Of a stretch of 64,000 bases of DNA, positions 1 through 8,229 are shown piece after piece. The notes beneath the pieces were generated by a model that made no database searches, was not told the DNA's origin, and saw nothing but the letters and a program-made list of their open reading frames with translations. The position numbers and the translations under genes were made by a program. The stretch's first letter is position 1, and each line of letters starts with the position of its first letter. This stretch comes from Mangrovimonas sp. TPBH4 (GTDB lineage: Bacteria > Bacteroidota > Bacteroidia > Flavobacteriales > Flavobacteriaceae). The DNA is taken from NCBI RefSeq assembly GCF_001280505.1, contig NZ_LBIO01000050.1, positions 1 through 64,000 of the forward strand. The letters run 5' to 3'.

Positions 1-86
<86 letters not shown>

Positions 87-92
87 TTTTTG

Positions 93-108
93 CCTGCCAG
101 GCGGCAGG
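93..108. repeat. short inverted repeat CCTGCC-AGGC-GGCAGG
   Basis: A 6-bp GC-rich inverted repeat sits between the 5S end and its terminator. It stands out in AT-rich surroundings and may be a processing hairpin or a copy of a small dispersed repeat. Only one copy was noticed in this window. Confidence 0.4.
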
Positions 109-113
109 TTTGC

Positions 114-147
114 AAGCCCCCAGCATTATTTTGCTGGGGGCTTTTTG
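114..147 (+). terminator. rRNA operon terminator
   Basis: A 12-bp perfect stem (AAGCCCCCAGCA / TGCTGGGGGCTT) with a six-base loop runs into a T tract. This is a classical intrinsic terminator for the rRNA operon. Confidence 0.92.
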
Positions 148-365
148 TTTTTATGCACTTCACCTTTTATGGCGCATATATTATTTTACTCGTAAAATGA
201 CCTCAGTTAACTTGTTCTAAGTGTGGTTATGGTTAATACTTCTATATTCTTTAATAATATACAATACCATTGTGCTGTGTTTTAGTATGAGCTATGGGGT
301 ATCGTTAAGTCTAGTCTTCAACTTCCTAAGAGTTAGGTTTTTGCTTTCTTGTTAATACTTAAAGA

Positions 366-379
366 TGTAATCGATTGAA
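366..379. promoter_or_regulatory. degenerate LacI-type operator candidate
   Basis: TGTAATCGATTGAA shares the first 11 bases of the perfect palindrome at 562-575 and keeps the central AATCGATT. The two sites are 196 bp apart, so they could be bound by one tetrameric or looped regulator. That is inference from similarity only. Confidence 0.4.
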
Positions 380-561
380 AAAATGCAATTAATTCACAAT
401 ACTTTCTGTTTAACAAGGTATTTGATTGTGTTATATTCCTAGCAATTTCGGTTATACCAAGTTCTTCGTTGCTTATCTAATAAGTATTGGGTTCTAATTA
501 GGGTGTATCGTTAAAAATTTATTGGTTTTTTTGTAAATATGATAATTAATTTCTACATTAG

Positions 562-575
562 TGTAATCGATTACA
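562..575. promoter_or_regulatory. LacI-family-type operator palindrome
   Basis: TGTAATCGATTACA is a perfect 14-bp palindrome with a central CG. This is the usual design of sites bound by LacI-family regulators of polysaccharide use in Bacteroidota. It lies 119 bp before the pectate lyase start codon. No LacI-family gene is present in the window, so the regulator would be encoded elsewhere. Confidence 0.55.
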
Positions 576-693
576 AAATTGTCTGTTGTTTTATCGAGTT
601 ACTGGATAGGTGTTTAACTGATTGAAGCTAAACCACCCAAATCGTAATAAATGGAATGCAAGTAACCAACTATAATCATTTAATACATACCTA

Positions 694-3384
694 ATGGTTA
701 AAAAACTACTTTCCCTATTAGTGTTGTTGCTATTATCAACCCAAGTCAGTTATTCTCAAGAAGCCTTAATCGATTTTAACTTTCAAACTGCCGAAATGCC
801 CGAAGGTATTACATCGGATGGAGCCATTTCAACTGGAGGTCCAGTTAACAATTGTACAGAATGTTCTGAAGGGCGTCTTGTAGTAAGTACTGGAGGTTAT
901 TTGCAGGCCGATGTGTCTAGTTGCGGAGTGTTTTTGGTTAAAATGAAATCTTCCGGGAGCACACCAAGGACTGTTACCGTAAAGTACCAACATTTGGGTT
1001 CGGAAGATTATATAATTGCAGGAGATGTTTCTGTGGCACAGTCGGGAACTGGAGTCTACATACTAACAGATCTTTTTCCTGAACTTCAAACTCCGGGATC
1101 TACTTCTATTCGTTTGGAAAATGCTCCAAGTGGTGGGCAGGTGCATATTCATGATTTGTTTATAGAATCCAGTGCCGATTTATTTTCAGAAGCTGACATT
1201 CTCACGTTTAGCTTACCAGGTCAAATTGGAGAGGAAGTAATAGATACAGATGCCAATACTGTTAGTGTATCGGTTCCTATTGGAATGGATTTGACTTCAG
1301 TTGTCCCTGAATTGATAGAAATATCTCCTTCAGCAACTATTTCACCTTCGGTGGACACAGCAAGAGATTTTTCAATAGGAAATAATGTTAATTATACAGT
1401 AATGTCACAAGATGGTAATACCATTAAAGATTGGTTGGTAAGTGTTTCCGAAGTGGTGTCTAGTGAAAAAGACATTACCGCTTTCACATTGGTCGAAAAT
1501 CAAATTGGGGAGGCTATTATTGACAATGAATTGGGGACAATTCAAGTTACCGTACCCCAGTCCGTGGATGTTACTAATCTTGTTCCAACCACGTTGACAA
1601 TTTCGCCCTTTGCGGGCATAACACCTTCTTCAGATACCCCTCGTGATTATTCAAGTCCAGTTGAATATATCGTGACGGCTCAAGACAACAGCACAAAAAC
1701 TTGGACGATTACTGTAGTGGAAGAATTGTCTTTTTACAGTTTGGACGTGTCAGTTACAGGAATTGGAAATGTGACTTTAAGTCCGGAAGGCGGTATTTAT
1801 GAAGAAGGAACGGTGGTAACCCTTACTGCGGAGCCTATTTGGGATGCTACCTTTACTGGATGGGCCGGAGACTTAAGCGGCAATGAAATGGTAGAAACCC
1901 TTACTATGGATGGTTCCAAAAGTGTGACGGCTACTTTTTCAGCAGATGTGGAATTGGATTTTGAGATTCCTGTGGGATTTGCTTCCGTTGATACAGGTAC
2001 GGAATATCAAAATTACGATTTCAGTTTTAATGGTCCTGTAAGTGGTGGTCAAGGAGCAGCGGATACTCTTTGGGTGAATGGTCCTGACGATTTTGACATG
2101 CTGGCTTGGCATTTATACTATAGAAATAGGGCCTACAAAGGACTTTCGGGAACCAATGGCGTTACCGCAACGCCAGAAGTCATTGTTTTTACAGAAGGGG
2201 TTTACGATGAAGGAACTTCCGATTCTTCGGCTTGGGGGAATCATATGCTAACGATTCAAGAACAAGGAGATTTAACTATTATTGGTGAACAAAACGTGGT
2301 TTTAAAGTTTGGACTAAACATTAAGCGTTCTTGGAATGTGTTGATTCGCAACCTGACGTTTTATGATTATTATGATGATGGGATCAATATTGGAGAGCCA
2401 GAAACCCACCACATATGGGTAGACCACTGTACAGTTGGACATCCTGATACAAGACCAGAAGATCAAGATCATCCTGATGGCGGTATTGACGTTAAGGGAG
2501 GAGCAAGTTATATAACCTTATCTTGGAATATTTTGAGAAATAGTTGGAAGACCAATCTTATTGGGCATTCCGATAGCAATGGATCGGAAGATTTGGGGAA
2601 ATTGAAAGTGACCCTTTATGCCAACCATTATTTCAATAGTAATTCTAGAAACCCTAGAGTGCGTTTTGGAGAGGTACACGTGTTGAACAATTTGGTGGAA
2701 GGGATTACGCTTTACGGTATAGCGGCTTCCAATCAATCGCAAGTGTATGCCGAAAATAATTTCTACCTCAATACCCGATGGCCAATGTATGCCGATAGGT
2801 CGGTTTCCGATTTCCAAGCGGTTTATGGGGTGAATACTGATAATACCTTTACCTCAAAAACGGGAAATTACACTGCAACTGCATTAAAACAAATAGGGAA
2901 TGCCTATGACGATAGTGAACTGCCTGTGATTACCTCGCAAATCAATCCAGAGATGTTGAATCCAGGAGGTCGCTCGATAAAATTTGATGAGTTGAATCCT
3001 GAAGGAATTTTTGAACCCTCTTCCTATTATGACTATGAAGCATTTCCCGCCGATGTTGTTGAAGAATTGATTCCTCTTTATGCTGGAGCCGATGTCATTG
3101 ATTTCTTTCAAACGGAGTCTCTTGGTGTATTGGATTTAAAGGAACAGCCGTTTAAGCTGTATCCAAATCCGGTGGAGGATTATTTGGTGTTGCTGCACAC
3201 TTCGGCTCAAAAACATGGGACTGTAGAAGTTTACAATTTATCAGGTGTTGTGGTGCTGTCTTTAAAAGTAGAGGAAATGAGTACGCTTACACGTTTGGAT
3301 CTTACTGAATTGGCCAATGGATTTTACGTGATACAATATAAAGATGCTCAAAAGCAGCAGCAATTCAGAATTGTTAAAGGATAA
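694..3384 (+). CDS. secreted pectate lyase, polysaccharide lyase family 1, T9SS-sorted
   Basis: Predicted to cleave polygalacturonate by beta-elimination outside the cell. The 896-residue protein begins with a signal peptide ending near SYSQ. Two tandem beta-sandwich-like repeats follow (about 165-250 and 255-345; both contain a SPS/TPS plus RD motif), then an InlB-type 'bacterial repeat' domain (about 348-417). A PL1 right-handed beta-helix spans about 420-760. It carries WVDH at 575-578, the calcium-site Asp in DGGIDVKGG near 599, and an RxPxxR motif at 652-657 holding the catalytic Arg. The last 80 residues (from YPNP near 821) form a type IX sorting domain. There is no SusC/SusD pair nearby, so this is an isolated pectin gene. 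The likely regulators are the upstream LacI-type palindromes. The family is certain; exact substrate methylation preference is not visible. Confidence 0.93.
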   Translation: MVKKLLSLLVLLLLSTQVSYSQEALIDFNFQTAEMPEGITSDGAISTGGPVNNCTECSEGRLVVSTGGYLQADVSSCGVFLVKMKSSGSTPRTVTVKYQHLGSEDYIIAGDVSVAQSGTGVYILTDLFPELQTPGSTSIRLENAPSGGQVHIHDLFIESSADLFSEADILTFSLPGQIGEEVIDTDANTVSVSVPIGMDLTSVVPELIEISPSATISPSVDTARDFSIGNNVNYTVMSQDGNTIKDWLVSVSEVVSSEKDITAFTLVENQIGEAIIDNELGTIQVTVPQSVDVTNLVPTTLTISPFAGITPSSDTPRDYSSPVEYIVTAQDNSTKTWTITVVEELSFYSLDVSVTGIGNVTLSPEGGIYEEGTVVTLTAEPIWDATFTGWAGDLSGNEMVETLTMDGSKSVTATFSADVELDFEIPVGFASVDTGTEYQNYDFSFNGPVSGGQGAADTLWVNGPDDFDMLAWHLYYRNRAYKGLSGTNGVTATPEVIVFTEGVYDEGTSDSSAWGNHMLTIQEQGDLTIIGEQNVVLKFGLNIKRSWNVLIRNLTFYDYYDDGINIGEPETHHIWVDHCTVGHPDTRPEDQDHPDGGIDVKGGASYITLSWNILRNSWKTNLIGHSDSNGSEDLGKLKVTLYANHYFNSNSRNPRVRFGEVHVLNNLVEGITLYGIAASNQSQVYAENNFYLNTRWPMYADRSVSDFQAVYGVNTDNTFTSKTGNYTATALKQIGNAYDDSELPVITSQINPEMLNPGGRSIKFDELNPEGIFEPSSYYDYEAFPADVVEELIPLYAGADVIDFFQTESLGVLDLKEQPFKLYPNPVEDYLVLLHTSAQKHGTVEVYNLSGVVVLSLKVEEMSTLTRLDLTELANGFYVIQYKDAQKQQQFRIVKG

Positions 3385-3446
3385 TTTATAAACGTATAGA
3401 TATTGAATAAAGCCCTGAATAGTTTAAAGAGTTGGTAATTTTTGAG

Positions 3447-3466
3447 AAAGAGAAAGGTTCTCTTTT
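3447..3466 (+). terminator. weak AT-rich hairpin between the two secreted-protein genes
   Basis: AAAGAGAA / TTCTCTTT forms an 8-bp stem with a three-base loop and a short T run. It could attenuate read-through from the pectate lyase gene or protect the downstream mRNA. It is weak and low in GC. Confidence 0.3.
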
Positions 3467-3500
3467 GACGGATTATATATTTAATTTTAAAACTAACATT

Positions 3501-4469
3501 ATGAAAAAACAATTACTTAAACTTGTATTGATTGCCATTCCTATTGTAGGATTGATGTCATTTAAGAGCTCCCCAATGTTTTTTGATGCTGGCTGGGTTA
3601 TTTATCAAGCTGATGTACTGCCAGATGTGTTTGACCCTCCTTTTCAAGAATCAAGTGCAGGAACTAGTTTTACCAATGCCATTGTGGTCGACCCTGACGA
3701 TGCAACGAATAATTTATTGGAAATGGAATGTCCGGGAACATCATTTTACTGGCGGATGAATTTTGCCAATAATGATGTTACTGTAGACAACTTAACGGTG
3801 GTCATGAGGGTGAAAGGGAATCCCAATTATGATGTGCCTATGGATATAGATATGCACTATAATGACGTGAGAACCCGTATATCATTCGACAAAGATTATA
3901 ACGAATTATCTAATGTAGCACGCGTTAGAAATGGGGAAGGGGAAACAACCGAATTAGGTGTTGATTTGGATGAGTGGCATATCTATCGTTTTACCATGAC
4001 GGCAGAGCAAGCCATGCTTTATATAGATGAAAGTGACACCCCTGTTATGACAGTTATTCCGCAATCGTCCGAAAGCGGAAACAGTCACTTCCGTTTTGGT
4101 GATGGTTCTTCAACAGAAAATGAGTTTGGAGCCTCCGTTGACTGGGTGGTGTGGGATAGTTCTGGAGCATATTCCCCTTCAGAGTTGGCCTTGCCAGAGG
4201 CTGTCTTGAGCGTAGATTCGTTTACAGCTAATAGTGCTTGGGTAGGTCCGGTACCTACGAAGGATATGTTATATGTGAACCATCCAAATGCAAGCGGTGA
4301 TTCTCAAATTAAGGTATTTAACCTTTCTGGAAAATTGGTGAAATCTATCGAAACCCAAGGAAATTTGGAGAGAACTGAAATAGATATGAGCCAATTGGCC
4401 GCAGGTTTGTATATTGTGAATTATAAAAACGGAAACCAAGAACAGCAGTTCAAGGTCCTGAAAGAATAA
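3501..4469 (+). CDS. secreted protein with type IX sorting domain, function unknown
   Basis: A 322-residue exported protein. The chosen start is the ATG giving MKKQLLKLVLIAIPIVGL, a good signal peptide; an in-frame TTG 69 bases upstream would only add a tail without export character. The middle (about 30-225) looks like a beta-jellyroll with the composition of a LamG-like sugar-binding fold (for example DEWHIYRFTMTAEQAMLYID). I do not recognise a catalytic motif. The C-terminus, from VGPVPTKDMLYVNHP to FKVLKE, is a type IX sorting domain very like that of the preceding pectate lyase (both end with QQQF or EQQF-type strands). Its position suggests a pectin-related binding or accessory role, which is inference. 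Confidence 0.8.
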   Translation: MKKQLLKLVLIAIPIVGLMSFKSSPMFFDAGWVIYQADVLPDVFDPPFQESSAGTSFTNAIVVDPDDATNNLLEMECPGTSFYWRMNFANNDVTVDNLTVVMRVKGNPNYDVPMDIDMHYNDVRTRISFDKDYNELSNVARVRNGEGETTELGVDLDEWHIYRFTMTAEQAMLYIDESDTPVMTVIPQSSESGNSHFRFGDGSSTENEFGASVDWVVWDSSGAYSPSELALPEAVLSVDSFTANSAWVGPVPTKDMLYVNHPNASGDSQIKVFNLSGKLVKSIETQGNLERTEIDMSQLAAGLYIVNYKNGNQEQQFKVLKE

Positions 4470-4509
4470 TTTCAATTTGGTGAAATAGAAGCAAGAGTTT
4501 ATCTCAATA

Positions 4510-4539
4510 AAAAAGTCCAACCAATCGGTTGGACTTTTT
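4510..4539. terminator. bidirectional terminator
   Basis: A 13-bp stem AAAAAGTCCAACC / GGTTGGACTTTTT with an AATC loop lies between two convergent genes. It should stop transcription from both the secreted protein gene and the acyl-CoA dehydrogenase gene. Confidence 0.92.
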
Positions 4540-4557
4540 CTGTATGTATTGTTTAGA

Positions 4558-5703
4558 TTAGTCTCTCAAGACCCCTCTGGAAATTACAATTTTTTGGATT
4601 TCTGAAGTCCCTTCATAGATCTGGGTGATTTTAGCATCACGCATCAAACGCTCGACATGGTATTCTTTTACAAATCCATTGCCGCCGTGAATTTGAACAG
4701 CCTCAACAGTTTGTTCCATGGCCACTTTTGAAGCGTATAATTTTGCCATGGCACTAGACATATCATAGTTATTGCCTTGATCCTTGTCCCAAGCAGCTTT
4801 GAACACCAACATACGGGCAGCCTCAATTTCGGTTGCCATATCGGCCAATTTAAAAGCAATAGCTTGGTGGTTGCAAATTTCAGTTCCAAAGGCTTTTCTT
4901 TCTTTGGAATATTTCAAGGCCAATTCATACGCTCCTGATGCAATCCCTAAAGCTTGGGAAGCAATCCCGATACGTCCACCAGATAAGGTTTTCATAGCAA
5001 ACTTGAATCCGAAACCATCTTCACCAATTCTGTTTTCTTTTGGAACTTTTACATCGTTAAACTGAAGCGTGTGCGTGTCACTTCCTCTAATACCCAACTT
5101 GTCTTCTTTAGGACCAATGTGGAAACCTTCCATGCCTTTTTCAACAATAAAGGCGTTGATTCCTCGGTGTCCCTTTTCACGATCTGTTTGGGCAATTACC
5201 AAATACACATCGGCGCGGCCACCATTGGTAATCCAGTTTTTGGTACCGTTCAATAAGTAGTAGTCGCCTTTATCAATAGCAGTAGTAGATTGAGACGTTG
5301 CATCACTACCAGCTTCAGGCTCGCTTAAACAAAATGCTCCAAGATTTTCTCCTGTTGCCAATTTGGTAAGGTATTTTTCTTTTTGGGCTTCGGAACCATA
5401 GGCTTCAAGGCCATAGCATACCAAAGAATTGTTTACTGATACCATTACAGAGGCAGAAGCATCAATTTTAGACAATTCTTCCATAATTAATACATATGAA
5501 ATGGCATCCATACCGCTTCCTCCATATTTAGGATCTACCATAATTCCTAAAAATCCTAGGTCTCCCATTTTTTTGACCAACTCATCAGGGAATTCCTGTT
5601 TGTTGTCACGTTCTATCACGCCCGGAAGCAATTCTGTTTGAGCAAAATCACGGGCAGCATCGCGAATCATTAGATGTTCTTCGGTAAGCTTAAAATCTAT
5701 CAT
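4558..5703 (-). CDS. acyl-CoA dehydrogenase (short-chain/butyryl type)
   Basis: FAD enzyme that oxidises acyl-CoA to trans-2-enoyl-CoA in fatty or branched-chain acid breakdown, passing electrons to ETF. The 381-residue length is normal for the family. Visible motifs are CLSEPEAGSDATS and the FAD/substrate loop NGTKNWITNGG in the middle, ERKAFG, and the C-terminal YEGTSEIQ with the catalytic base Glu364. It stands alone, transcribed away from anmK. A TATATTTG -7 box (5739-5746, minus strand) lies 36 bases before the ATG. The exact chain-length preference cannot be read from the sequence. Confidence 0.93.
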   Translation of the reverse strand: MIDFKLTEEHLMIRDAARDFAQTELLPGVIERDNKQEFPDELVKKMGDLGFLGIMVDPKYGGSGMDAISYVLIMEELSKIDASASVMVSVNNSLVCYGLEAYGSEAQKEKYLTKLATGENLGAFCLSEPEAGSDATSQSTTAIDKGDYYLLNGTKNWITNGGRADVYLVIAQTDREKGHRGINAFIVEKGMEGFHIGPKEDKLGIRGSDTHTLQFNDVKVPKENRIGEDGFGFKFAMKTLSGGRIGIASQALGIASGAYELALKYSKERKAFGTEICNHQAIAFKLADMATEIEAARMLVFKAAWDKDQGNNYDMSSAMAKLYASKVAMEQTVEAVQIHGGNGFVKEYHVERLMRDAKITQIYEGTSEIQKIVISRGVLRD

Positions 5704-5738
5704 GAAAAATAAATTGTTGAATTATTAAAAAATGTGAG

Positions 5739-5746
5739 CAAATATA
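5739..5746 (-). promoter_or_regulatory. -7 promoter box of the acyl-CoA dehydrogenase gene
   Basis: On the minus strand this reads TATATTTG, an exact match to the Bacteroidota -7 consensus TAnnTTTG, 36 bases upstream of the start codon. Confidence 0.6.
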
Positions 5747-5792
5747 GTATTTTGCTACGATTTTTTCAATAAGGGGAATTATTTTTACACAT

Positions 5793-6857
5793 ATGATAAA
5801 AGACACCTTTAAAATTATAGGAGTAATGTCCGGAACTTCATTGGATGGCGTTGACCTGGTTTGGGCAAGCTTTCATTTTGACCAAAAATGGATGTATAAG
5901 ATCCATCAGGCTGAAACAGTTGCATATTCTGTGGAGTGGGAAACTAAATTGAAGCGTTTGGTGGACTTTTCCAAAGCGGAGTTGGCACAAATAGACCAAG
6001 ATTATACCCAATATTTGGTTGGATTAATAGGTCAATTTATCTCCAAACATCAAATAGCTTCTTTGGATGCGGTGTGCTCTCATGGGCATACAGCCTTGCA
6101 CCAACCAAGTGAGGGGGTGACTTATCAAATAGGAAACTTGCCTATCATTTCACAATTGTTGCAACAGAAGGTAGTATGTGATTTTCGAGTTCAGGATGTG
6201 GAATTGGGAGGCCAAGGGGCGCCATTGGTGCCTATTGGCGATGCCCTGTTGTTTTCGGAGTATGACTTTTGTCTTAATTTAGGAGGTTTCGCCAATATTT
6301 CAACAGATATTGAAGGAAGCAGAATTGCCTATGATATATGTCCTGTAAATATTGTGTTGAACCATTATGTAAGACAATTAGGCTTCGATTTTGATGATCA
6401 GGGTAAAATAGCCCGTTCGGGAAATCTGGATGAAGGGCTTTTGGAACAATTGAACTCTCTTGAGTTTTACCAAAAAGGTTTTCCAAAATCTCTTGGATTG
6501 GAATGGGTGGAAACTTCCATTCTTCCATTGATAGATGCAGCTCAACTTCAGTTAAAGGATGTTCTTCGAACGTTTACAGAACATGCCGCCATTCAAATTG
6601 CAAAAGAGTTTACTTCAAAAACCAACGGAACTGTTCTAACCACGGGAGGGGGAGCCTATAATTCATTTTTAATAGAAAGAATTCAATCAAAAACTGAAGT
6701 AAAAATAATCATTCCAAATCCTGCGATTATCGAGTATAAAGAAGCTCTCATATTTGGATTTTTGGGAGTTCTAAAATTGGAAAATCAGCCCAACTGTCTA
6801 GCCAGTGTAACGGGCGCCAGACATGACCATAGCTCAGGTCAAGTGTATTATCCGTAA
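5793..6857 (+). CDS. anmK: anhydro-N-acetylmuramic acid kinase
   Basis: Opens and phosphorylates 1,6-anhydro-MurNAc to MurNAc-6-phosphate in cytoplasmic murein recycling. The 354-residue protein shows the N-terminal phosphate loop VMSGTSLDGVDL, the family motifs CSHGHTALHQP, DFRVQDVELGGQGAPLVP and NLGGFANIS, and the C-terminal TTGGGAYNSFL and EYKEALIFGFLG. The length is slightly below the usual 360-390. It is divergent from the acyl-CoA dehydrogenase gene with an 89-bp gap. A TATTTTTA sequence at 5780-5787, six bases short of the ATG, resembles a -7 box. No murQ neighbour is present. Confidence 0.95.
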   Translation: MIKDTFKIIGVMSGTSLDGVDLVWASFHFDQKWMYKIHQAETVAYSVEWETKLKRLVDFSKAELAQIDQDYTQYLVGLIGQFISKHQIASLDAVCSHGHTALHQPSEGVTYQIGNLPIISQLLQQKVVCDFRVQDVELGGQGAPLVPIGDALLFSEYDFCLNLGGFANISTDIEGSRIAYDICPVNIVLNHYVRQLGFDFDDQGKIARSGNLDEGLLEQLNSLEFYQKGFPKSLGLEWVETSILPLIDAAQLQLKDVLRTFTEHAAIQIAKEFTSKTNGTVLTTGGGAYNSFLIERIQSKTEVKIIIPNPAIIEYKEALIFGFLGVLKLENQPNCLASVTGARHDHSSGQVYYP

Positions 6858-6870
6858 AATAATTTTAAAA

Positions 6871-6904
6871 TTGATATTTAAGGATTTTTAGTTTTTTATA
6901 TTTG
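6871..6904 (+). promoter_or_regulatory. promoter of the amino-acid dehydrogenase-nhaD unit
   Basis: TTG at 6871-6873 and TATATTTG at 6897-6904 are separated by 23 bases. This fits the Bacteroidota -33/-7 pattern (TTG, 17-23 bases, TAnnTTTG). The gene starts 90 bases downstream. Confidence 0.65.
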
Positions 6905-6993
6905 TTGCGCAAGAAAAATGACGAGAATTTGTATCATTTTTAAAGGAAGCCTTAATGATACAAATTATATACAATACAGATTAATAGCATTAC

Positions 6994-8220
6994 ATGAAAG
7001 ATTTACTTCAAAAGTACGAAGCAAAAGAACCAGAAATAATATTTAATTGGAAAGACCCAGAAACAGAAGCCGAAGGCTGGACAGTGATCAACTCCCTAAG
7101 AGGAGGCGCTGCTGGTGGGGGAACTAGAATGAGAAAAGGATTAGACATGAACGAAGTGTTATCACTTGCCAAAACCATGGAAGTGAAATTCACCGTGTCC
7201 GGACCGGCCATTGGAGGAGCCAAGTCGGGGATTAATTTCGACCCTCAGGATCCTAGAAAAAAAGGCGTTTTGGAACGTTGGTACAAAGCCGTTTCTCCAC
7301 TTTTGAAAAGTTATTATGGAACGGGAGGAGATTTAAATGTTGATGAAATTCACGAGGTAATTCCAATTACCGAAGAAAGTGGGGTTTGGCATCCTCAAGA
7401 AGGGGTTTTTGAAGGACATTTCAAGCCAACCATTGCAGATAAAATCAACCGTATTGGTCAATTGAGACACGGAGTAATCAAGGTTATTGAGAATCCTGTG
7501 TTTTCGCCAGATGTAAGAAGAAAATATACTGTGGCCGATATGATTACGGGATACGGTGTGGCTGAAGCTGTAAAACATTTTTATGAAATTAAGAATGAGT
7601 CTGTGGTAGGAAAACGTGCCGTAGTACAAGGTTTTGGAAACGTTGGTGCTGCCGCGGCTTTCTATTTGTCTCAAATGGGAGCCAAAGTAGTTGGGATTAT
7701 TGATGTTGTAGGAGGTTTGATTAAGGAGGAAGGATTTTCGTTTGAGGAAATCACAGAATTATATCTTAATAAGAAAGGAAACAATCTCGCTGCCGAAAAA
7801 CTAATTCCTTTTGAAGAAATGAATGAACGAGTTTGGGGCTTGAAAACTGAAATCTTTACACCATGTGCTGCATCACGATTGGTGACCAAAGGGCAAATTG
7901 ATCAAATGATTGATAATGGATTGGAAGTGATTTCCTGTGGGGCCAATGTACCTTTTGCCGATAAAGAAATTTTCTTTGGACCAATTATGGAGTATACCGA
8001 TAGCAAAGTGAGCTTGATTCCTGACTTTATTTCCAACTGCGGAATGGCTAGGGTATTTGCTTATTTTATGGAGCAACGTGTGCAAATGACTGATGATGCC
8101 ATTTTTAGCGATACTTCTAATATTATTAAGGAGGCTATTAAAAACGTACATAGTAAAAACGATACAAAAACTGGTATAAGTGCCACTGCTTTTGAAATTG
8201 CATTGAGCCAACTTATATAA
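6994..8220 (+). CDS. Glu/Leu/Phe/Val family amino-acid dehydrogenase
   Basis: NAD(P)-dependent oxidative deamination of an amino acid to its 2-oxo acid. The 408-residue protein has the N-terminal substrate domain with GGGTRMRKG, KFTVSGPAIGGAKSGI (the substrate Lys lies in GGAKSGI) and YYGTGGDLNVDEI. A Rossmann domain follows with VQGFGNVGAAAAFYLSQMG and then FTPCAASRLVT. The NVDE and short first domain are more like leucine/valine dehydrogenases than classic hexameric GdhA, so substrate choice stays open. It has its own promoter (6871-6904) and is followed after only 9 bases by nhaD, suggesting co-transcription. Confidence 0.88.
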   Translation: MKDLLQKYEAKEPEIIFNWKDPETEAEGWTVINSLRGGAAGGGTRMRKGLDMNEVLSLAKTMEVKFTVSGPAIGGAKSGINFDPQDPRKKGVLERWYKAVSPLLKSYYGTGGDLNVDEIHEVIPITEESGVWHPQEGVFEGHFKPTIADKINRIGQLRHGVIKVIENPVFSPDVRRKYTVADMITGYGVAEAVKHFYEIKNESVVGKRAVVQGFGNVGAAAAFYLSQMGAKVVGIIDVVGGLIKEEGFSFEEITELYLNKKGNNLAAEKLIPFEEMNERVWGLKTEIFTPCAASRLVTKGQIDQMIDNGLEVISCGANVPFADKEIFFGPIMEYTDSKVSLIPDFISNCGMARVFAYFMEQRVQMTDDAIFSDTSNIIKEAIKNVHSKNDTKTGISATAFEIALSQLI

Positions 8221-8229
8221 ATTTAATTT

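Larger units (their letters stand above)
148..693. other. 546-bp non-coding leader upstream of the pectate lyase gene
   Basis: No open frame of convincing length or composition is seen here. The region holds two TGTAATCGATT-type palindromic sites (listed separately) and two copies of TATCGTTAA (300-308 and 506-514). No clean TAnnTTTG box could be assigned. I read it as the regulatory leader of the pectate lyase gene. Confidence 0.6.

Noticed and set aside
3432..3500. TTG start for the second secreted protein
   Set aside because: It would add 23 residues before a perfect signal peptide that begins at ATG 3501.
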